Below are positions 42,368 through 51,517 of a stretch of 64,000 bases of DNA, piece by piece (positions within the stretch are counted from its first letter, which is position 1; the number at the start of each line of letters is the position of its first letter). Source of the DNA: Trebonia sp036501515 (GTDB taxonomy: Bacteria; Actinomycetota; Actinomycetes; Streptosporangiales; Streptosporangiaceae). The notes under the pieces were generated by a model. It was given only the letters and a program-made list of their open reading frames with translations, was not told the DNA's origin and did no database searches. A program made the position numbers and the translations under genes. The stretch lies in the NCBI GenBank assembly GCA_036501515.1, contig DASYAD010000340.1, positions 1-64,000 of the forward strand, written 5' to 3'.

Positions 42368-42397
42368 CGAGGGCCGACACCGGAGTGACGGCCCTCG
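42368..42397 (-). terminator. Terminator downstream of ilvE
   Basis: CGAGGGCCG and CGGCCCTCG form a nine-base stem around a 12-base loop, 12 bases after the ilvE stop, followed on the minus strand by TTGAATG. Confidence 0.75.
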
Positions 42398-42408
42398 TGG
42401 CCGGAGGC

Positions 42409-43521
42409 TCAGCCGACCTTGTAGACCCAGCCGAACGGGTCTGGCTTGTGGCCGTACTGGATGCCGATGAGCTCGGACTTGAGCCGCAGGGAGACCGGGC
42501 CTGGTGTACCGTCGCCGACGGTCCAGCCGCCGGAGTCGCCGTCCACCGCGCCCACGGGCGTGATGACGGCGGCGGTGCCGCAGGCGAACACCTCGGTGAG
42601 CTCGCCTGAGCCGCAGGCGTCGCGCCAGTCGGACACCGAGATCCGCCCCTCCTCGACCGGGACGCCCATCGTCGGTGCCAGCCGCAGCAGCGAGTCGCGA
42701 GTGATGCCAGGCAGCAGCGAGCCGGTGAGCTCAGGCGTCATGACGCGGGCACCGGAGCCTGAACCGTACACGAAGTACAGGTTCATGCCGCCCATCTCCT
42801 CCACGTACTCGTGCATGGCGGAGTCGAGCCAGACCACCTGGTCGCAGCCCTTCTCGACCGCCTGCTGCTGTGCGGCGAAGGCGGCCGCGTAGTTGCCGCC
42901 GCACTTGACCGCGCCGGTGCCGCCAGGGGCCGCACGGGTGTAGTCCTCGGACAGCCAGACCTTGACGGCCGAGCTGGCGCCGAAGTAGGCCCCCGCCGGG
43001 GAGGCGATCACGCAGAACAGGTACTCAGACGACGGGTGGTTCACACCGAGACCGCGCTGCGTGGCGATCATGAACGGCCGGAGGTAGAGGCTGTTGCCCT
43101 CCCCCGCGGGGATCCAGTCCCTGTCCTGGGCGACGATGAGCTCAAGCGCGTGCAGGAACGTCTCCTCGGGCAGCTCGGGCATGGCCATCCGGCGGCAGCC
43201 GGCGTTGAACCGGGCGGCGTTGGCCTGCGGCCGGAACATGACGATGGCCCCGGAGTCCTGCCTGTAGGCCTTGAGTCCCTCGAAGAGCTCCTGGCCGTAG
43301 TGGAACACGGAGGTAGCCGGATCGAGCGAGAACGGCCCGTACGGCTCCAGTTTGCCGTCGTGCCAGCCGCGGTCGGCGGTCCAGCGCAGCGTGATCATGT
43401 GATCGGTGAAGACCTGACCGAACCCCGGCGCCTGGAGTATCCGCTCGCGCTCGGCGGCGGGCACCCTGGCCTCGGAGGGGTGGATCTCGAAGTCAATCTC
43501 GCGGGCAACGCTTTCTGTCAT
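42409..43521 (-). CDS. ilvE: Branched-chain amino acid aminotransferase
   Basis: 370 residues, PLP class IV transaminase, which makes leucine, isoleucine and valine from their keto acids with glutamate. The PLP lysine is in GAVKCGGNYAAAF; FHYGQELFEGLKAYR and LYLRPFMIAT are typical, and EVFACGTAAVITPVG lines the phosphate site. The ATG at 43521 (MTESVAREIDFEIHP) has AAAGGA nine bases upstream. It is the last of the branched-chain genes here. Confidence 0.95.
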   Translation of the reverse strand: MTESVAREIDFEIHPSEARVPAAERERILQAPGFGQVFTDHMITLRWTADRGWHDGKLEPYGPFSLDPATSVFHYGQELFEGLKAYRQDSGAIVMFRPQANAARFNAGCRRMAMPELPEETFLHALELIVAQDRDWIPAGEGNSLYLRPFMIATQRGLGVNHPSSEYLFCVIASPAGAYFGASSAVKVWLSEDYTRAAPGGTGAVKCGGNYAAAFAAQQQAVEKGCDQVVWLDSAMHEYVEEMGGMNLYFVYGSGSGARVMTPELTGSLLPGITRDSLLRLAPTMGVPVEEGRISVSDWRDACGSGELTEVFACGTAAVITPVGAVDGDSGGWTVGDGTPGPVSLRLKSELIGIQYGHKPDPFGWVYKVG

Positions 43522-43585
43522 CGGATCAGGTCCTTTCAGGGCACAGTTTGAGAATAACGCCCGCACCGCCAGACAACGCCAAAGC

Positions 43586-43621
43586 GGCGGCGCGGGTTCC
43601 TGCCGGAACTACCGCGCCGCC
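43586..43621. terminator. Terminator between leuB and ilvE
   Basis: GGCGGCGCGG pairs with CCGCGCCGCC, and inside it GTTCC pairs with GGAAC around TGCC, with a two-base bulge. ilvE probably has its own promoter in the gap or depends on readthrough. Confidence 0.7.
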
Positions 43622-43680
43622 AGCGCTCTGCTTCGCGCGCCCTGGCGCGCTCTGGCTCTGACTCTGGTTCTGGCGCGGTG

Positions 43681-44727
43681 CTACCCCGCTACTCGCTTGG
43701 CGATGTCGTCGCCAACCTCGGTGGTGCTCCGCGTCAGCCGCCCCTGGCGCTCGCTCAGGTCGTCTGCGACGGCCCGCTCGATCTTCGCCGCCTCGGCAGT
43801 CATCCCCAGGTGGCTCAGCAGCATCGATGCGGACAAGATGGCCGCGGTCGGGTCCGCCTTGGACTGTCCCGCGATGTCAGGCGCGCTGCCGTGCACCGGC
43901 TCGAACATCGACGGGGTGGTCTTCGCCGGGTTGATGTTCCCGCTCGCGGCCAGCCCGATACCGCCCGCGATGGCCGCGCCCAGGTCGGTGATGATGTCAC
44001 CGAACAGGTTGTCGGTCACGATGACGTCGAAACGCTCCGGCTGCGACACGAAGAACATCGAGGCGGCGTCCACGTGCTGGTACTCGACCGACACGTCAGG
44101 GAAGTCCCTCGCCACGGCGTTCACCGTGCGCTGCCAGAGATCACCCGCGAACGTCAGCACGTTGGTCTTGTGCACCAGCGTGAGCTTGCGCCGCGGCCGT
44201 TCCTGGGCGATCGAGAACGCGTAGCGGGCAACCCGTTCCACCCCGAAGGCCGTGTTGTACGACTCCTGCGTGGCCAGCTCCTGCGGAGTGCCGCGGCGCA
44301 TCACGCCGCCCGCGCCGGTGTACGGGCCCTCGGTGCCTTCCCGCACCACGACCATGTCGATCGTCTCCGGCGTTCCCTGGGCGAGCGGCGAGGCCACGCC
44401 CGGGTAGAGGCGGACCGGCCGCAGGTTGACGTAGTGGTCCAGCTCGAAGCGCAGCCGCAGCAGCAGGCCGCGCTCGAGGACGCCGCTCGGCACCGACGGG
44501 TCGCCGATGGCGCCGAGCTGGATCGCGTCGTGCGCCCTGATCTCCTCGAGCACCGACTCGGGCAGGGTCTCGCCGGTCTTGTGGTACCGGCGAGCCCCCA
44601 GGTCGTAGTCGGTCGTCTCCCAGGTGACGCCGGGCGTCGCCGCCCGCAGCACCTTCAGCGCCTCGGTGGTGACCTCAGGGCCGATCCCGTCGCCGCCGAT
44701 GACGGCCAGCTTGACTGTCTGATTCAC
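43681..44727 (-). CDS. leuB: 3-Isopropylmalate dehydrogenase
   Basis: 348 residues, third enzyme of leucine synthesis (oxidative decarboxylation of 3-isopropylmalate with NAD+). VIGGDGIGPEVT is the N-terminal signature, RRKLTLVHKTNVLTFAG the substrate segment, and DNLFGDIITDLGAAIAGG the metal Asp cluster with GSAPDIAGQ for NAD. The GTG start has GGAGGA seven bases upstream. It lies 80 bases after ilvC, with a palindromic repeat in the gap. Confidence 0.95.
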   Translation of the reverse strand: MNQTVKLAVIGGDGIGPEVTTEALKVLRAATPGVTWETTDYDLGARRYHKTGETLPESVLEEIRAHDAIQLGAIGDPSVPSGVLERGLLLRLRFELDHYVNLRPVRLYPGVASPLAQGTPETIDMVVVREGTEGPYTGAGGVMRRGTPQELATQESYNTAFGVERVARYAFSIAQERPRRKLTLVHKTNVLTFAGDLWQRTVNAVARDFPDVSVEYQHVDAASMFFVSQPERFDVIVTDNLFGDIITDLGAAIAGGIGLAASGNINPAKTTPSMFEPVHGSAPDIAGQSKADPTAAILSASMLLSHLGMTAEAAKIERAVADDLSERQGRLTRSTTEVGDDIAKRVAG

Positions 44728-44740
44728 TGGGATCCTCCGA

Positions 44741-44790
44741 TCGGGCAGTCCCTCGGGGGGGACGGGGGGCCGTCCCCCCGGGTGATGACT
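44741..44790. repeat. GC-rich palindromic repeat between ilvC and leuB
   Basis: The GGGGGGACGGGGGGCC and CCGTCCCCCCGGG stretches form a long inverted repeat filling most of the ilvC-leuB gap. It belongs to the same family as the sequences inside adnA (9930-10085) and inside the gene at 58343-59344. As RNA it would be a very strong hairpin and may affect readthrough into leuB. Confidence 0.75.
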
Positions 44791-44807
44791 GTCTCAGTCA
44801 TGCGGAA

Positions 44808-45809
44808 CTAGTCCTCCGGGTCCGACAGCCAGCTCATCAGCGGGCGGAGCTGCGCGCCGACCTGCTCGATCTGCTCGGCCTGCTCGGCCTCGCGGCGCTT
44901 GGCGAAGTTCGGCTGGCCGGCGTCGAACTCCTCGACCAGCTCGCGGGTGAACGTGCCGTCCTGGATCTCGCCCAGGATCTTCTTCATCTCGGCGCGGGTC
45001 TGGTCGTTGATCAGGCGCGGGCCGCGGGTGTAGCCGCCGAACTCAGCCGTGTCAGAGACCGACCAGTACATCTTGGAGATGCCGCCCTCGTACATGAGGT
45101 CGACGATCAGCTTCATCTCGTGCAGGCACTCGAAGTAGGCCGCCTCCGGCTGGTACCCGGCCTGCACGAGCGTGTCGAAACCGGCCTTGATCAGTTCGGA
45201 GACACCGCCGCAGAGCACCGCCTGCTCACCGAACAGGTCGGTCTCGGTCTCTTCGGTGAAGGTGGTCTTGAGCACGCCGGCCCGGGTCGCGCCGATGCCC
45301 TTGGCGTAGGACAGGCCGAGCGCGAGCGCGTTGCCCGTGGCGTCCTGCTCCACCGCGACGAGCGCGGGCACGCCGCGGCCCTCGCTGAACTGGCGGCGGA
45401 CGAGGTGACCGGGTCCCTTAGGAGCGACCATCACCACGTCAACGTCGGCCGGCGGCTTGATGAGGCCGTAACGGATGTTCAGGCCGTGCGCGAAGAACAG
45501 CGCGTCGCCCTCGACCAGCGACGGCGCGATCGCCTCGGCGTACACCTGGCGCTGCAGGGTGTCCGGGATGAGGACCATCACCAGGTCGGCTTCCTCGCAC
45601 GCCTCGGCGGGGGTAAGGACGCGCAGGCCGTCGCTCTCGGCCTTCTCGCGGCTCTTAGAGCCCGGCTGCAGGCCGACCCGGACGTCCACGCCCGAGTCGC
45701 GGAGCGACAGCGCGTGCGCGTGTCCCTGGCTGCCGTACCCGAGGACGGCGACGTGCCGCTGCTGGACGAGCCTGAGGTCGGCGTCCTGGTCGTAGAAGAT
45801 CTCTGCCAC
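44808..45809 (-). CDS. ilvC: Ketol-acid reductoisomerase, class I
   Basis: 333 residues. VAVLGYGSQGHAHAL is the NADPH-binding loop, VMVAPKGPGHLVRRQF the central signature, and ETETDLFGEQAVLCGG and FECLHEMKLIVDLMYEGG carry the magnesium ligands. It converts acetolactate or acetohydroxybutyrate to dihydroxy acids. GTG start with AAAGG nine bases before. A 154-base gap separates it from ilvN. Confidence 0.96.
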   Translation of the reverse strand: MAEIFYDQDADLRLVQQRHVAVLGYGSQGHAHALSLRDSGVDVRVGLQPGSKSREKAESDGLRVLTPAEACEEADLVMVLIPDTLQRQVYAEAIAPSLVEGDALFFAHGLNIRYGLIKPPADVDVVMVAPKGPGHLVRRQFSEGRGVPALVAVEQDATGNALALGLSYAKGIGATRAGVLKTTFTEETETDLFGEQAVLCGGVSELIKAGFDTLVQAGYQPEAAYFECLHEMKLIVDLMYEGGISKMYWSVSDTAEFGGYTRGPRLINDQTRAEMKKILGEIQDGTFTRELVEEFDAGQPNFAKRREAEQAEQIEQVGAQLRPLMSWLSDPED

Positions 45810-45963
45810 TTTGAACGGGCCTTTCTGCGTCGTAGAAGATCAGAACTTTCATCCGAGCGAGCGAACTTTCTTTTCCTGTCCCTACCGTAAGAGTCACTCT
45901 CGAGGTCGACGTCAGGAAAAGAGGGTTCGTAGGCTTGCACCGTCCCCTCGGACATCTCCGCTG

Positions 45964-46491
45964 TCAGGCGGAGCGCTCAAGCGGGCGCAGCGTGCGGTCC
46001 GTGATGGACCGGCCGCCGCGGCCGACCGCGATCGCACCGGACTTGACCAGTTCCTTGATGCCGAACGGCTCAAGGACCCGGACCAGTGCCTCTAGCTTGT
46101 CATGGCTGCCGGTCGCCTCGACCGTCACCGCGTCGAGGGCGACGTCGACCACGTGCGCGCGGAAGAGCTCGACGGTCTCAAGCACCTTAGACCGGGTGTC
46201 GGTGTCGGCACGGACCTTGATGAGCATGAGCTCGCGCTGCACCGCCTGCATGGGCTCGAGCTCGACGATCTTGAGGACGTTGATCAGCTTGTTGAGCTGC
46301 TTGGTGACCTGCTCGAGCGGGTGCTCCTCGCAGTTCACCACGATCGTCATCCGGGAGATCTCCTCGTGCTCGGTCGGGCCGACCGCGAGTGACTCGATGT
46401 TGAAGCCGCGCCTGGAGAACAGGCCGGCGATCCTGACCAGGACACCCGGCTTGTTCTCGACCAGGACCGAGAGAGTGTGCTGCTCGCCCAT
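45964..46491 (-). CDS. ilvN: Acetolactate synthase regulatory (small) subunit
   Basis: 175 residues with an N-terminal ACT domain (LSVLVENKPGVLVRIAGLFS, FNIESLAVGPTE) that binds valine for feedback inhibition, then the C-terminal regulatory half. Its ATG overlaps the last base of the ilvB stop (TAATG), fixing the start at 46491 and coupling subunit production. Confidence 0.96.
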   Translation of the reverse strand: MGEQHTLSVLVENKPGVLVRIAGLFSRRGFNIESLAVGPTEHEEISRMTIVVNCEEHPLEQVTKQLNKLINVLKIVELEPMQAVQRELMLIKVRADTDTRSKVLETVELFRAHVVDVALDAVTVEATGSHDKLEALVRVLEPFGIKELVKSGAIAVGRGGRSITDRTLRPLERSA

Positions 46492-48503
46492 TATTCTGTC
46501 GTCTCCCACTCGGGCGCCAGGTCGCGCGCGTGCCTGATGTCGTCGTTGCTTGCCCCGGCCGCGACCATCGGCCAGACCATCGCGTCCTCGTGCACGACGA
46601 AATCGATCACGACCGGCTGGTCGTTGATCGCCATCGCCTGCTCGATGACCGCGTCCACGTCTTCCTTGCGCTCGCAGCGCAGGCCGATGCACCCGTAAGC
46701 CTGGGCCAGCTTCACGAAGTCGGGGATCCGGGTCCCCTTCGCCTCGGTCTTCCTGTCACCCAGGTTGGTGTTGGAGTAGCGCTTGTCGTAGAACAGGGTC
46801 TGCCACTGGCGGACCATGCCCAGGTTGCCGTTGTTGATGATCGCGATCTTGACCGGGATTCCCTCGATCGCGCAGGTGGCGAGCTCCTGGTTGGTCATCT
46901 GGAAGCAGCCGTCGCCGTCGATCGCCCACACCGTCGCCTCCGGCAGGCCCACCTTGGCGCCCATCGCCGCCGGGACGGCGAAGCCCATGGTGCCGGCGCC
47001 CCCGGAGTTGATCCAGGTCCGCGGGTTTTCGTAGCCGATGAACTGGGCCGCCCACATCTGGTGCTGCCCGACGCCCGCCAGGTAGACGGCCTCAGGGCCG
47101 GCCAGCCGGCCAATCCGCTCGATCACGTACTGCGGCGCCAGGCTGCCGTCGTCGAACTCGACGTAACCGAGCGGGTACTTGCTCCGCCACTGGCTGAGCT
47201 GCGCCCACCAGGCGGTGTAGTCGCCCCGGAGCCCGTGCTCGCGGTCGGTCGTCACGGCCGCGATCAGCTCGGTGATGACCTCCTTGCAGTCGCCGACGAT
47301 AGGCACGTCGGCCCGCCGGTTCTTGGAGATCTCGGCCGGGTCGATGTCCGCGTGCACGATCAGCGCACCGGGCGCGAAAGACTCGAGCTTGCCCGTCACC
47401 CGGTCGTCGAACCTGGCCCCGAGGGCCACGATCAGGTCAGCCCGCTGCAGCGCGCCGACCGCGGCGACCGTTCCGTGCATGCCGGGCATGCCCAGGTGCA
47501 GCTCGTGGCTGTCGGGGAACGCGCCGCGGGCCATCAGCGTGGTCACCACCGGGACGCCGGTCAGCTCGGCCAGTTCCCTGAGCTCGGCCGACGCGTCGGC
47601 CTTGATCACGCCGCCGCCGACGTAGAAGACCGGGCGCCTGGCGTCGGTGATCATCCGCGCCGCCTCGCGCACCTGCCGGGAGTGCGGCCTCGTCACGGGG
47701 TGGTAGCCGGGCAGCTCGAACGGGACCGGCCAGCTGAACTCCGTCGTCGCCTGCAGGGCGTCTTTGGCGATGTCGACCAGGACCGGCCCGGGCCGCCCGG
47801 TGGAGGCCAGGTGGAAAGCCTCGCCCACGGTGCGGGCGATGTCCTCGGCCTTGGTGACGAGGAAGTTGTGCTTGGTGATCGGGTAGGTGATGCCGGAAAT
47901 GTCCGCTTCCTGGAACCCGTCGGTGCCGATCAGGTGCGTGGCGACCTGCCCGGTGATGGCGACCACCGGCACCGAGTCCATGTAGGCGTCCGCCAGCGGA
48001 GTGACCAGGTTGGTCGCGCCGGGTCCGCTGGTGGCCATGCACACCCCGGTGCGCCCGGTGGCCTGGGCGTACCCAGTGGCCGCGTGTCCCGCGCCCTGCT
48101 CGTGACGGACCAGGATGTGCCGGATCTGGGTTGAGTCGAGGAGCGGGTCGTAGGCCGGGAGCACAGCACCGCCTGGAATGCCGAAAACTACGTCCACGCC
48201 GATCCGCTCAAGGGCCATGACCAGGGCCTGCGCGCCGGTGACACGCACCGGCGGCTGAAGCGCGGGCTGCGGCCGGCCGATGACCGCGGCCTGTCCCGCG
48301 CCAGCGGTCTGCGGGCCGCCGGGCTGCGCTGTACCCCCCGGCTGGGCGCTGCCGGGCTGGGCCGCGCTTCCCGCCCCGGCAGCCGCCGGCTGCGGGCCGG
48401 CCGGCCGGGGCGGCGCCGGCTTGGGCGCGGCGGTCCGCGCCGGGATGTCCAGCGGGGAGGGAGCGTGCGCCTTAGAAGGGACTGGGCTGCTCTGCTCGGT
48501 CAT
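46491..48503 (-). CDS. ilvB: Acetolactate synthase catalytic (large) subunit
   Basis: 670 residues, ThDP/FAD-dependent. FGIPGGAVLPAYD and RHEQGAGHAATGYA contain the ThDP glutamate, GIPVKIAIINNGNLGMVRQW and the preceding GDGCFQMTNQELAT the ThDP-magnesium motif. It has an unusual 85-residue N-terminal extension rich in Pro, Ala and Gly (SAQPGGTAQPGGPQ repeats) before the first conserved domain. First step of valine and isoleucine synthesis. Expression is probably set by the leader at 48549-48670. Confidence 0.96.
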   Translation of the reverse strand: MTEQSSPVPSKAHAPSPLDIPARTAAPKPAPPRPAGPQPAAAGAGSAAQPGSAQPGGTAQPGGPQTAGAGQAAVIGRPQPALQPPVRVTGAQALVMALERIGVDVVFGIPGGAVLPAYDPLLDSTQIRHILVRHEQGAGHAATGYAQATGRTGVCMATSGPGATNLVTPLADAYMDSVPVVAITGQVATHLIGTDGFQEADISGITYPITKHNFLVTKAEDIARTVGEAFHLASTGRPGPVLVDIAKDALQATTEFSWPVPFELPGYHPVTRPHSRQVREAARMITDARRPVFYVGGGVIKADASAELRELAELTGVPVVTTLMARGAFPDSHELHLGMPGMHGTVAAVGALQRADLIVALGARFDDRVTGKLESFAPGALIVHADIDPAEISKNRRADVPIVGDCKEVITELIAAVTTDREHGLRGDYTAWWAQLSQWRSKYPLGYVEFDDGSLAPQYVIERIGRLAGPEAVYLAGVGQHQMWAAQFIGYENPRTWINSGGAGTMGFAVPAAMGAKVGLPEATVWAIDGDGCFQMTNQELATCAIEGIPVKIAIINNGNLGMVRQWQTLFYDKRYSNTNLGDRKTEAKGTRIPDFVKLAQAYGCIGLRCERKEDVDAVIEQAMAINDQPVVIDFVVHEDAMVWPMVAAGASNDDIRHARDLAPEWETTE

Positions 48504-48548
48504 CGGAAGGCTTCCTTGTCACGATGGTGTGCGCGGCTGTGGTGGCAT

Positions 48549-48583
48549 TAAAAAACCCCTCGTGCCGGATGGCAGCCGAGGGG
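48549..48583 (-). promoter_or_regulatory. Transcription attenuator of the ilvBNC operon
   Basis: CCCCTCG and CGAGGGG form the stem and TTTTTT follows on the minus strand, an intrinsic terminator located 46 bases upstream of the ilvB start. With the leader peptide at 48605-48670 it fits classical attenuation by charged branched-chain tRNA. Confidence 0.85.
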
Positions 48584-48604
48584 CGCGCGCAGGAACTGGA
48601 CTGG

Positions 48605-48670
48605 TCAGCTCTCTGCGCGCCAGCCAAGTACGAGGTTGTGGTTCCGCTTCACGCTTACACATTCGCTCAC
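48605..48670 (-). CDS. Leader peptide of the ilvBNC operon
   Basis: 21 residues from GTG 48670 with GGGAG eight bases before. The C-terminal part NLVLGWRAES includes three adjacent regulatory codons (Leu CTC, Val GTA, Leu CTT), and two more Val codons lie earlier. The stop at 48605 is 22 bases before the attenuator stem. A longer in-frame version from an ATG at 48712 is possible. The pattern resembles the LVLG-containing leaders known before ilvB in other actinomycetes. Confidence 0.7.
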   Translation of the reverse strand: MSECVSVKRNHNLVLGWRAES

Positions 48671-48688
48671 GATCCAGTCTCCCGTCAA

Positions 48689-48694
48689 ATTATC
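48689..48694 (-). promoter_or_regulatory. Probable -10 element of the ilvB leader
   Basis: GATAAT on the minus strand, placed so that transcription would start about ten bases before the leader-peptide GTG. No good -35 is visible; an imperfect GTCTC-AGCATGC-GAGAC inverted repeat occupies that place. Confidence 0.45.
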
Positions 48695-48796
48695 ACGGAC
48701 ATCGTCTCGCATGCTGAGACCGCTTGTCCGCCAATTGTCTCCGGGGCAAGCACCGCAGTAACCGCAAGAGGCCAAAGCCGCAGCTAGGTCCGGGTC

Positions 48797-51517
48797 TTAG
48801 ACCGCCCGGACACCGGGCTTGGCGGTGCCGTTGACGTCGGGCGCGGTCGCGCCGGCGGATTTGCCCGAGTCGCCGGTCCCCGTCCTGATGAGCGCCTCGA
48901 CACCGGGGGCGGCCATCGGCCTCGCTACCAGGTAACCCTGGCCGTATCCGCAGCCCATCTCGCGCAGCTCGGCCAGCTGGCGCGGCTCCTCGATGCCCTC
49001 GGCCACGATCTGCATCCCGAGGTCGCGGCCGACCTGCACGATTGTCTTGGTGAGCATCGTCAGCACCGGGTCCTGGCCGAGCCCGCTGATGAAGGACGGG
49101 TCGATCTTGATGATGTCCGCCGGCAGCTGGCGCAGGTGCGCGAGCGAGGCATAGCCGGTACCGAAGTCATCGATGGCCAGCTTGACCCCGAGGTCGCGCA
49201 ATTCGGCCAGCCGGTCCGCGATCAGCCCGGCGTCCTCGACCAGCATCCGCTCACTGAGCTCGATGGTGAGCGCGCTCGGCGACAGTCCGCTCTCCGCCAG
49301 CGCGGCGGCCACCTGAGCCGGGAAGTGCGGCGCGTTGAGCTGCCTGAGCGCGATGTTCACCGAGACGCCGACGTCCCATGAGGCGTCCCGCCAGGCCGCG
49401 CCCTGGGCGCAGACCTTGCGCAGCACCCACTCGCCGAGCGCCACGATCAGCCCGGAATCTTCCGCGACGGCGAGGAAGGCGCGCGGCGAGACCGCCTCAC
49501 CGCCGCGCCACCAGCGCACCAGGGCCTCCGCGCCGGTGACCCGGGACGTGGCAAGCTCGACGATCGGCTGGTACTGCAGCTGCAGCTCTTCCCTGGCGAT
49601 CGCCCGCTGCAAGTCACTGGCCATGTCAAGGCGGCGCACCACGTCAGCGTGCATGTGCGCGGCGTAGACCTCCACCCGGCCGCCGCCGTTGTCCTTGGAC
49701 CTGGCCATGGCCACGTCCGCGTTCCGCAGGACCACGCCGGGCGCTGACTCGTCGGCCAGCGCGACGCCGACGCTCGCGGTCAGCCCCACATCCCTGTCGG
49801 CCACACGGAACGGCTCGCCCGCCACGCTGCCGGCCAGCCGCTCGGCCAGCTCGGTGATCTCCTGCGGACCGGCCGCGTTCTCGATCAGCACCGCGAACTC
49901 GTCACCGCCCCAGCGGGCGACCGTGTCCTGGGCCGGCACCACCGCGCGCAGCCGCCTGGCGGTCTGGGCGAGCACCAGGTCGCCCGCGCCGTGACCGACG
50001 AGGTCGTTGACCGCGGTGAAGCCGTCAAGGTCGAGGAAGATGACGCCTGCCACTCGCTCGGGCGCGGGCTCGAGCGCTTCGCGGGCGCGCTCTTCCACGT
50101 AGGCCCGGTTGGGCAGCCCTGTGAGGCCGTCGTGGAAGGTCAGGTGCGTCACCTGCTGGCGCAGCGCTACCTGGTCGGACACGTCCCTGACGCTCAGCAG
50201 CATCCGCGGCGGCTCGTTAGGCAGCAGGTAGAGCAGCGCGGCGCACTCGACGTGCCGCCAGGTGCCGTCGGCGGCCCGCACCCGGCAGGAGAACCGGCCG
50301 TCGTGCGGCCCGCCTGCCGCCTGGCCGTCGTCCGGCTGGGCCAGGGTGTCTGGCGTCGTCCCGAGGGCAAGGGCCGCGTCCTCGGGGAGGCCGATCACCA
50401 TCGAGATGGCCGCCTGGGCGGCGCCGATGTCCTCGGGGTGCACGAAGTCGCTCAGCGGCTTGCCGATCAGTGCTTCCGCCGCGTAGCTGAAGCTGGAGAC
50501 CAGCGGGCTGGCGTAGCTGATGGTCCCGTCCAGGTCGCAGATCAGCACCATGTCGCCGGTACGGTCGGCGAGGTCGCGCAGGCTGTTGCTCGCCTCCCGC
50601 CACATCCGCATCGCCATGCCGTTCTCGTGCACCAGCATCAGGATGCGTACCGCCACCACCAAGACGGCCGCGCCGCCCGCGATTACCAGCGCCAGCCCTG
50701 ACGCGGGGGCGCTGGCCAGCCCGTTGATGATCACCACCAGCGCGGCGATGACCACGCAGACGGAGGCGATGATGGTGGCCGCGCCCGCGTTGGTGACCGG
50801 CGACCGGCGGCCGCTGAGCAGGCCGCCGAGCGCGCCGTCGGCGGACCGGGGCTGATCGCGCCACAGGAACCGGTCGAGGCGCTTGAAGACCGGCTCGACC
50901 CAGGGCGACAGGCCGAACAGGCAGGCGGCCGCGATCATCGCGAGCTGCTCAAGGATGCCCTGGTGGCTGTTGGCCAGCCTGGCACTCACACCGAGCGAGT
51001 CGGCGAAGGTCAGCGCCATCAGGCCGACATAGGGGACCACGACCCGGCGCCAGGCGACGGTGAGCACCGGCAGCAGCGCGCCAAGGACAGCGAGATCGGC
51101 CAGCGGGTGCAGCAGGTCGAGCAGGAAGGTCTCCGGGCGTTCGCCTGAGTGGTGGAACTCCCCGCCGAAGGCGACCACCCAGTCGATGACCAGCAGGGCA
51201 ACCGCCATGACGTAGCCGTCGGCCAGCCCCGGCAGCACCGAGCCGTTGTCGGTGCGTTTCTCGTCCTCCGCGAGCACCATGACCCCGGCCGCCGCGGTCC
51301 CCAGGGCGAGCAGCGGGGCCACGTCAGCCAGCGACAGCTGGCCGCCCGAGGAGCTCAGCGGCCCGAGTACCTGGGTGATGATCAGCCCGGCGAACCAGAA
51401 CAGCGCCGCTCCGCCCAGCCAGCGGTACCCCCGCGCCACCGCACCCGTGTGCCGCCGCGCGCCAAGCAACAGCCCGATAGCGGCGCCGGCCGTGGCGAGC
51501 ATGGCGAGGACGCTCAC
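48797..51517 (-). CDS. Membrane-bound GGDEF-EAL cyclic di-GMP enzyme with PAS domain
   Basis: 906 residues. About nine hydrophobic segments fill residues 1-300, followed by a PAS domain (DLADRTGDMVLICDLDGTIS) near 310-440. The GGDEF domain has an intact ARWGGDEFAVLIE. The EAL domain has GAEALVRWW, SVNIALRQL, ELSERMLVEDAG and IDDFGTGYASLAHL with the catalytic Asp/Glu set. Both cyclase and phosphodiesterase sites look competent, so the balance depends on the sensor part. In actinomycetes such proteins set developmental timing. GTG start with AAGGAG upstream. Confidence 0.93.
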   Translation of the reverse strand: MSVLAMLATAGAAIGLLLGARRHTGAVARGYRWLGGAALFWFAGLIITQVLGPLSSSGGQLSLADVAPLLALGTAAAGVMVLAEDEKRTDNGSVLPGLADGYVMAVALLVIDWVVAFGGEFHHSGERPETFLLDLLHPLADLAVLGALLPVLTVAWRRVVVPYVGLMALTFADSLGVSARLANSHQGILEQLAMIAAACLFGLSPWVEPVFKRLDRFLWRDQPRSADGALGGLLSGRRSPVTNAGAATIIASVCVVIAALVVIINGLASAPASGLALVIAGGAAVLVVAVRILMLVHENGMAMRMWREASNSLRDLADRTGDMVLICDLDGTISYASPLVSSFSYAAEALIGKPLSDFVHPEDIGAAQAAISMVIGLPEDAALALGTTPDTLAQPDDGQAAGGPHDGRFSCRVRAADGTWRHVECAALLYLLPNEPPRMLLSVRDVSDQVALRQQVTHLTFHDGLTGLPNRAYVEERAREALEPAPERVAGVIFLDLDGFTAVNDLVGHGAGDLVLAQTARRLRAVVPAQDTVARWGGDEFAVLIENAAGPQEITELAERLAGSVAGEPFRVADRDVGLTASVGVALADESAPGVVLRNADVAMARSKDNGGGRVEVYAAHMHADVVRRLDMASDLQRAIAREELQLQYQPIVELATSRVTGAEALVRWWRGGEAVSPRAFLAVAEDSGLIVALGEWVLRKVCAQGAAWRDASWDVGVSVNIALRQLNAPHFPAQVAAALAESGLSPSALTIELSERMLVEDAGLIADRLAELRDLGVKLAIDDFGTGYASLAHLRQLPADIIKIDPSFISGLGQDPVLTMLTKTIVQVGRDLGMQIVAEGIEEPRQLAELREMGCGYGQGYLVARPMAAPGVEALIRTGTGDSGKSAGATAPDVNGTAKPGVRAV

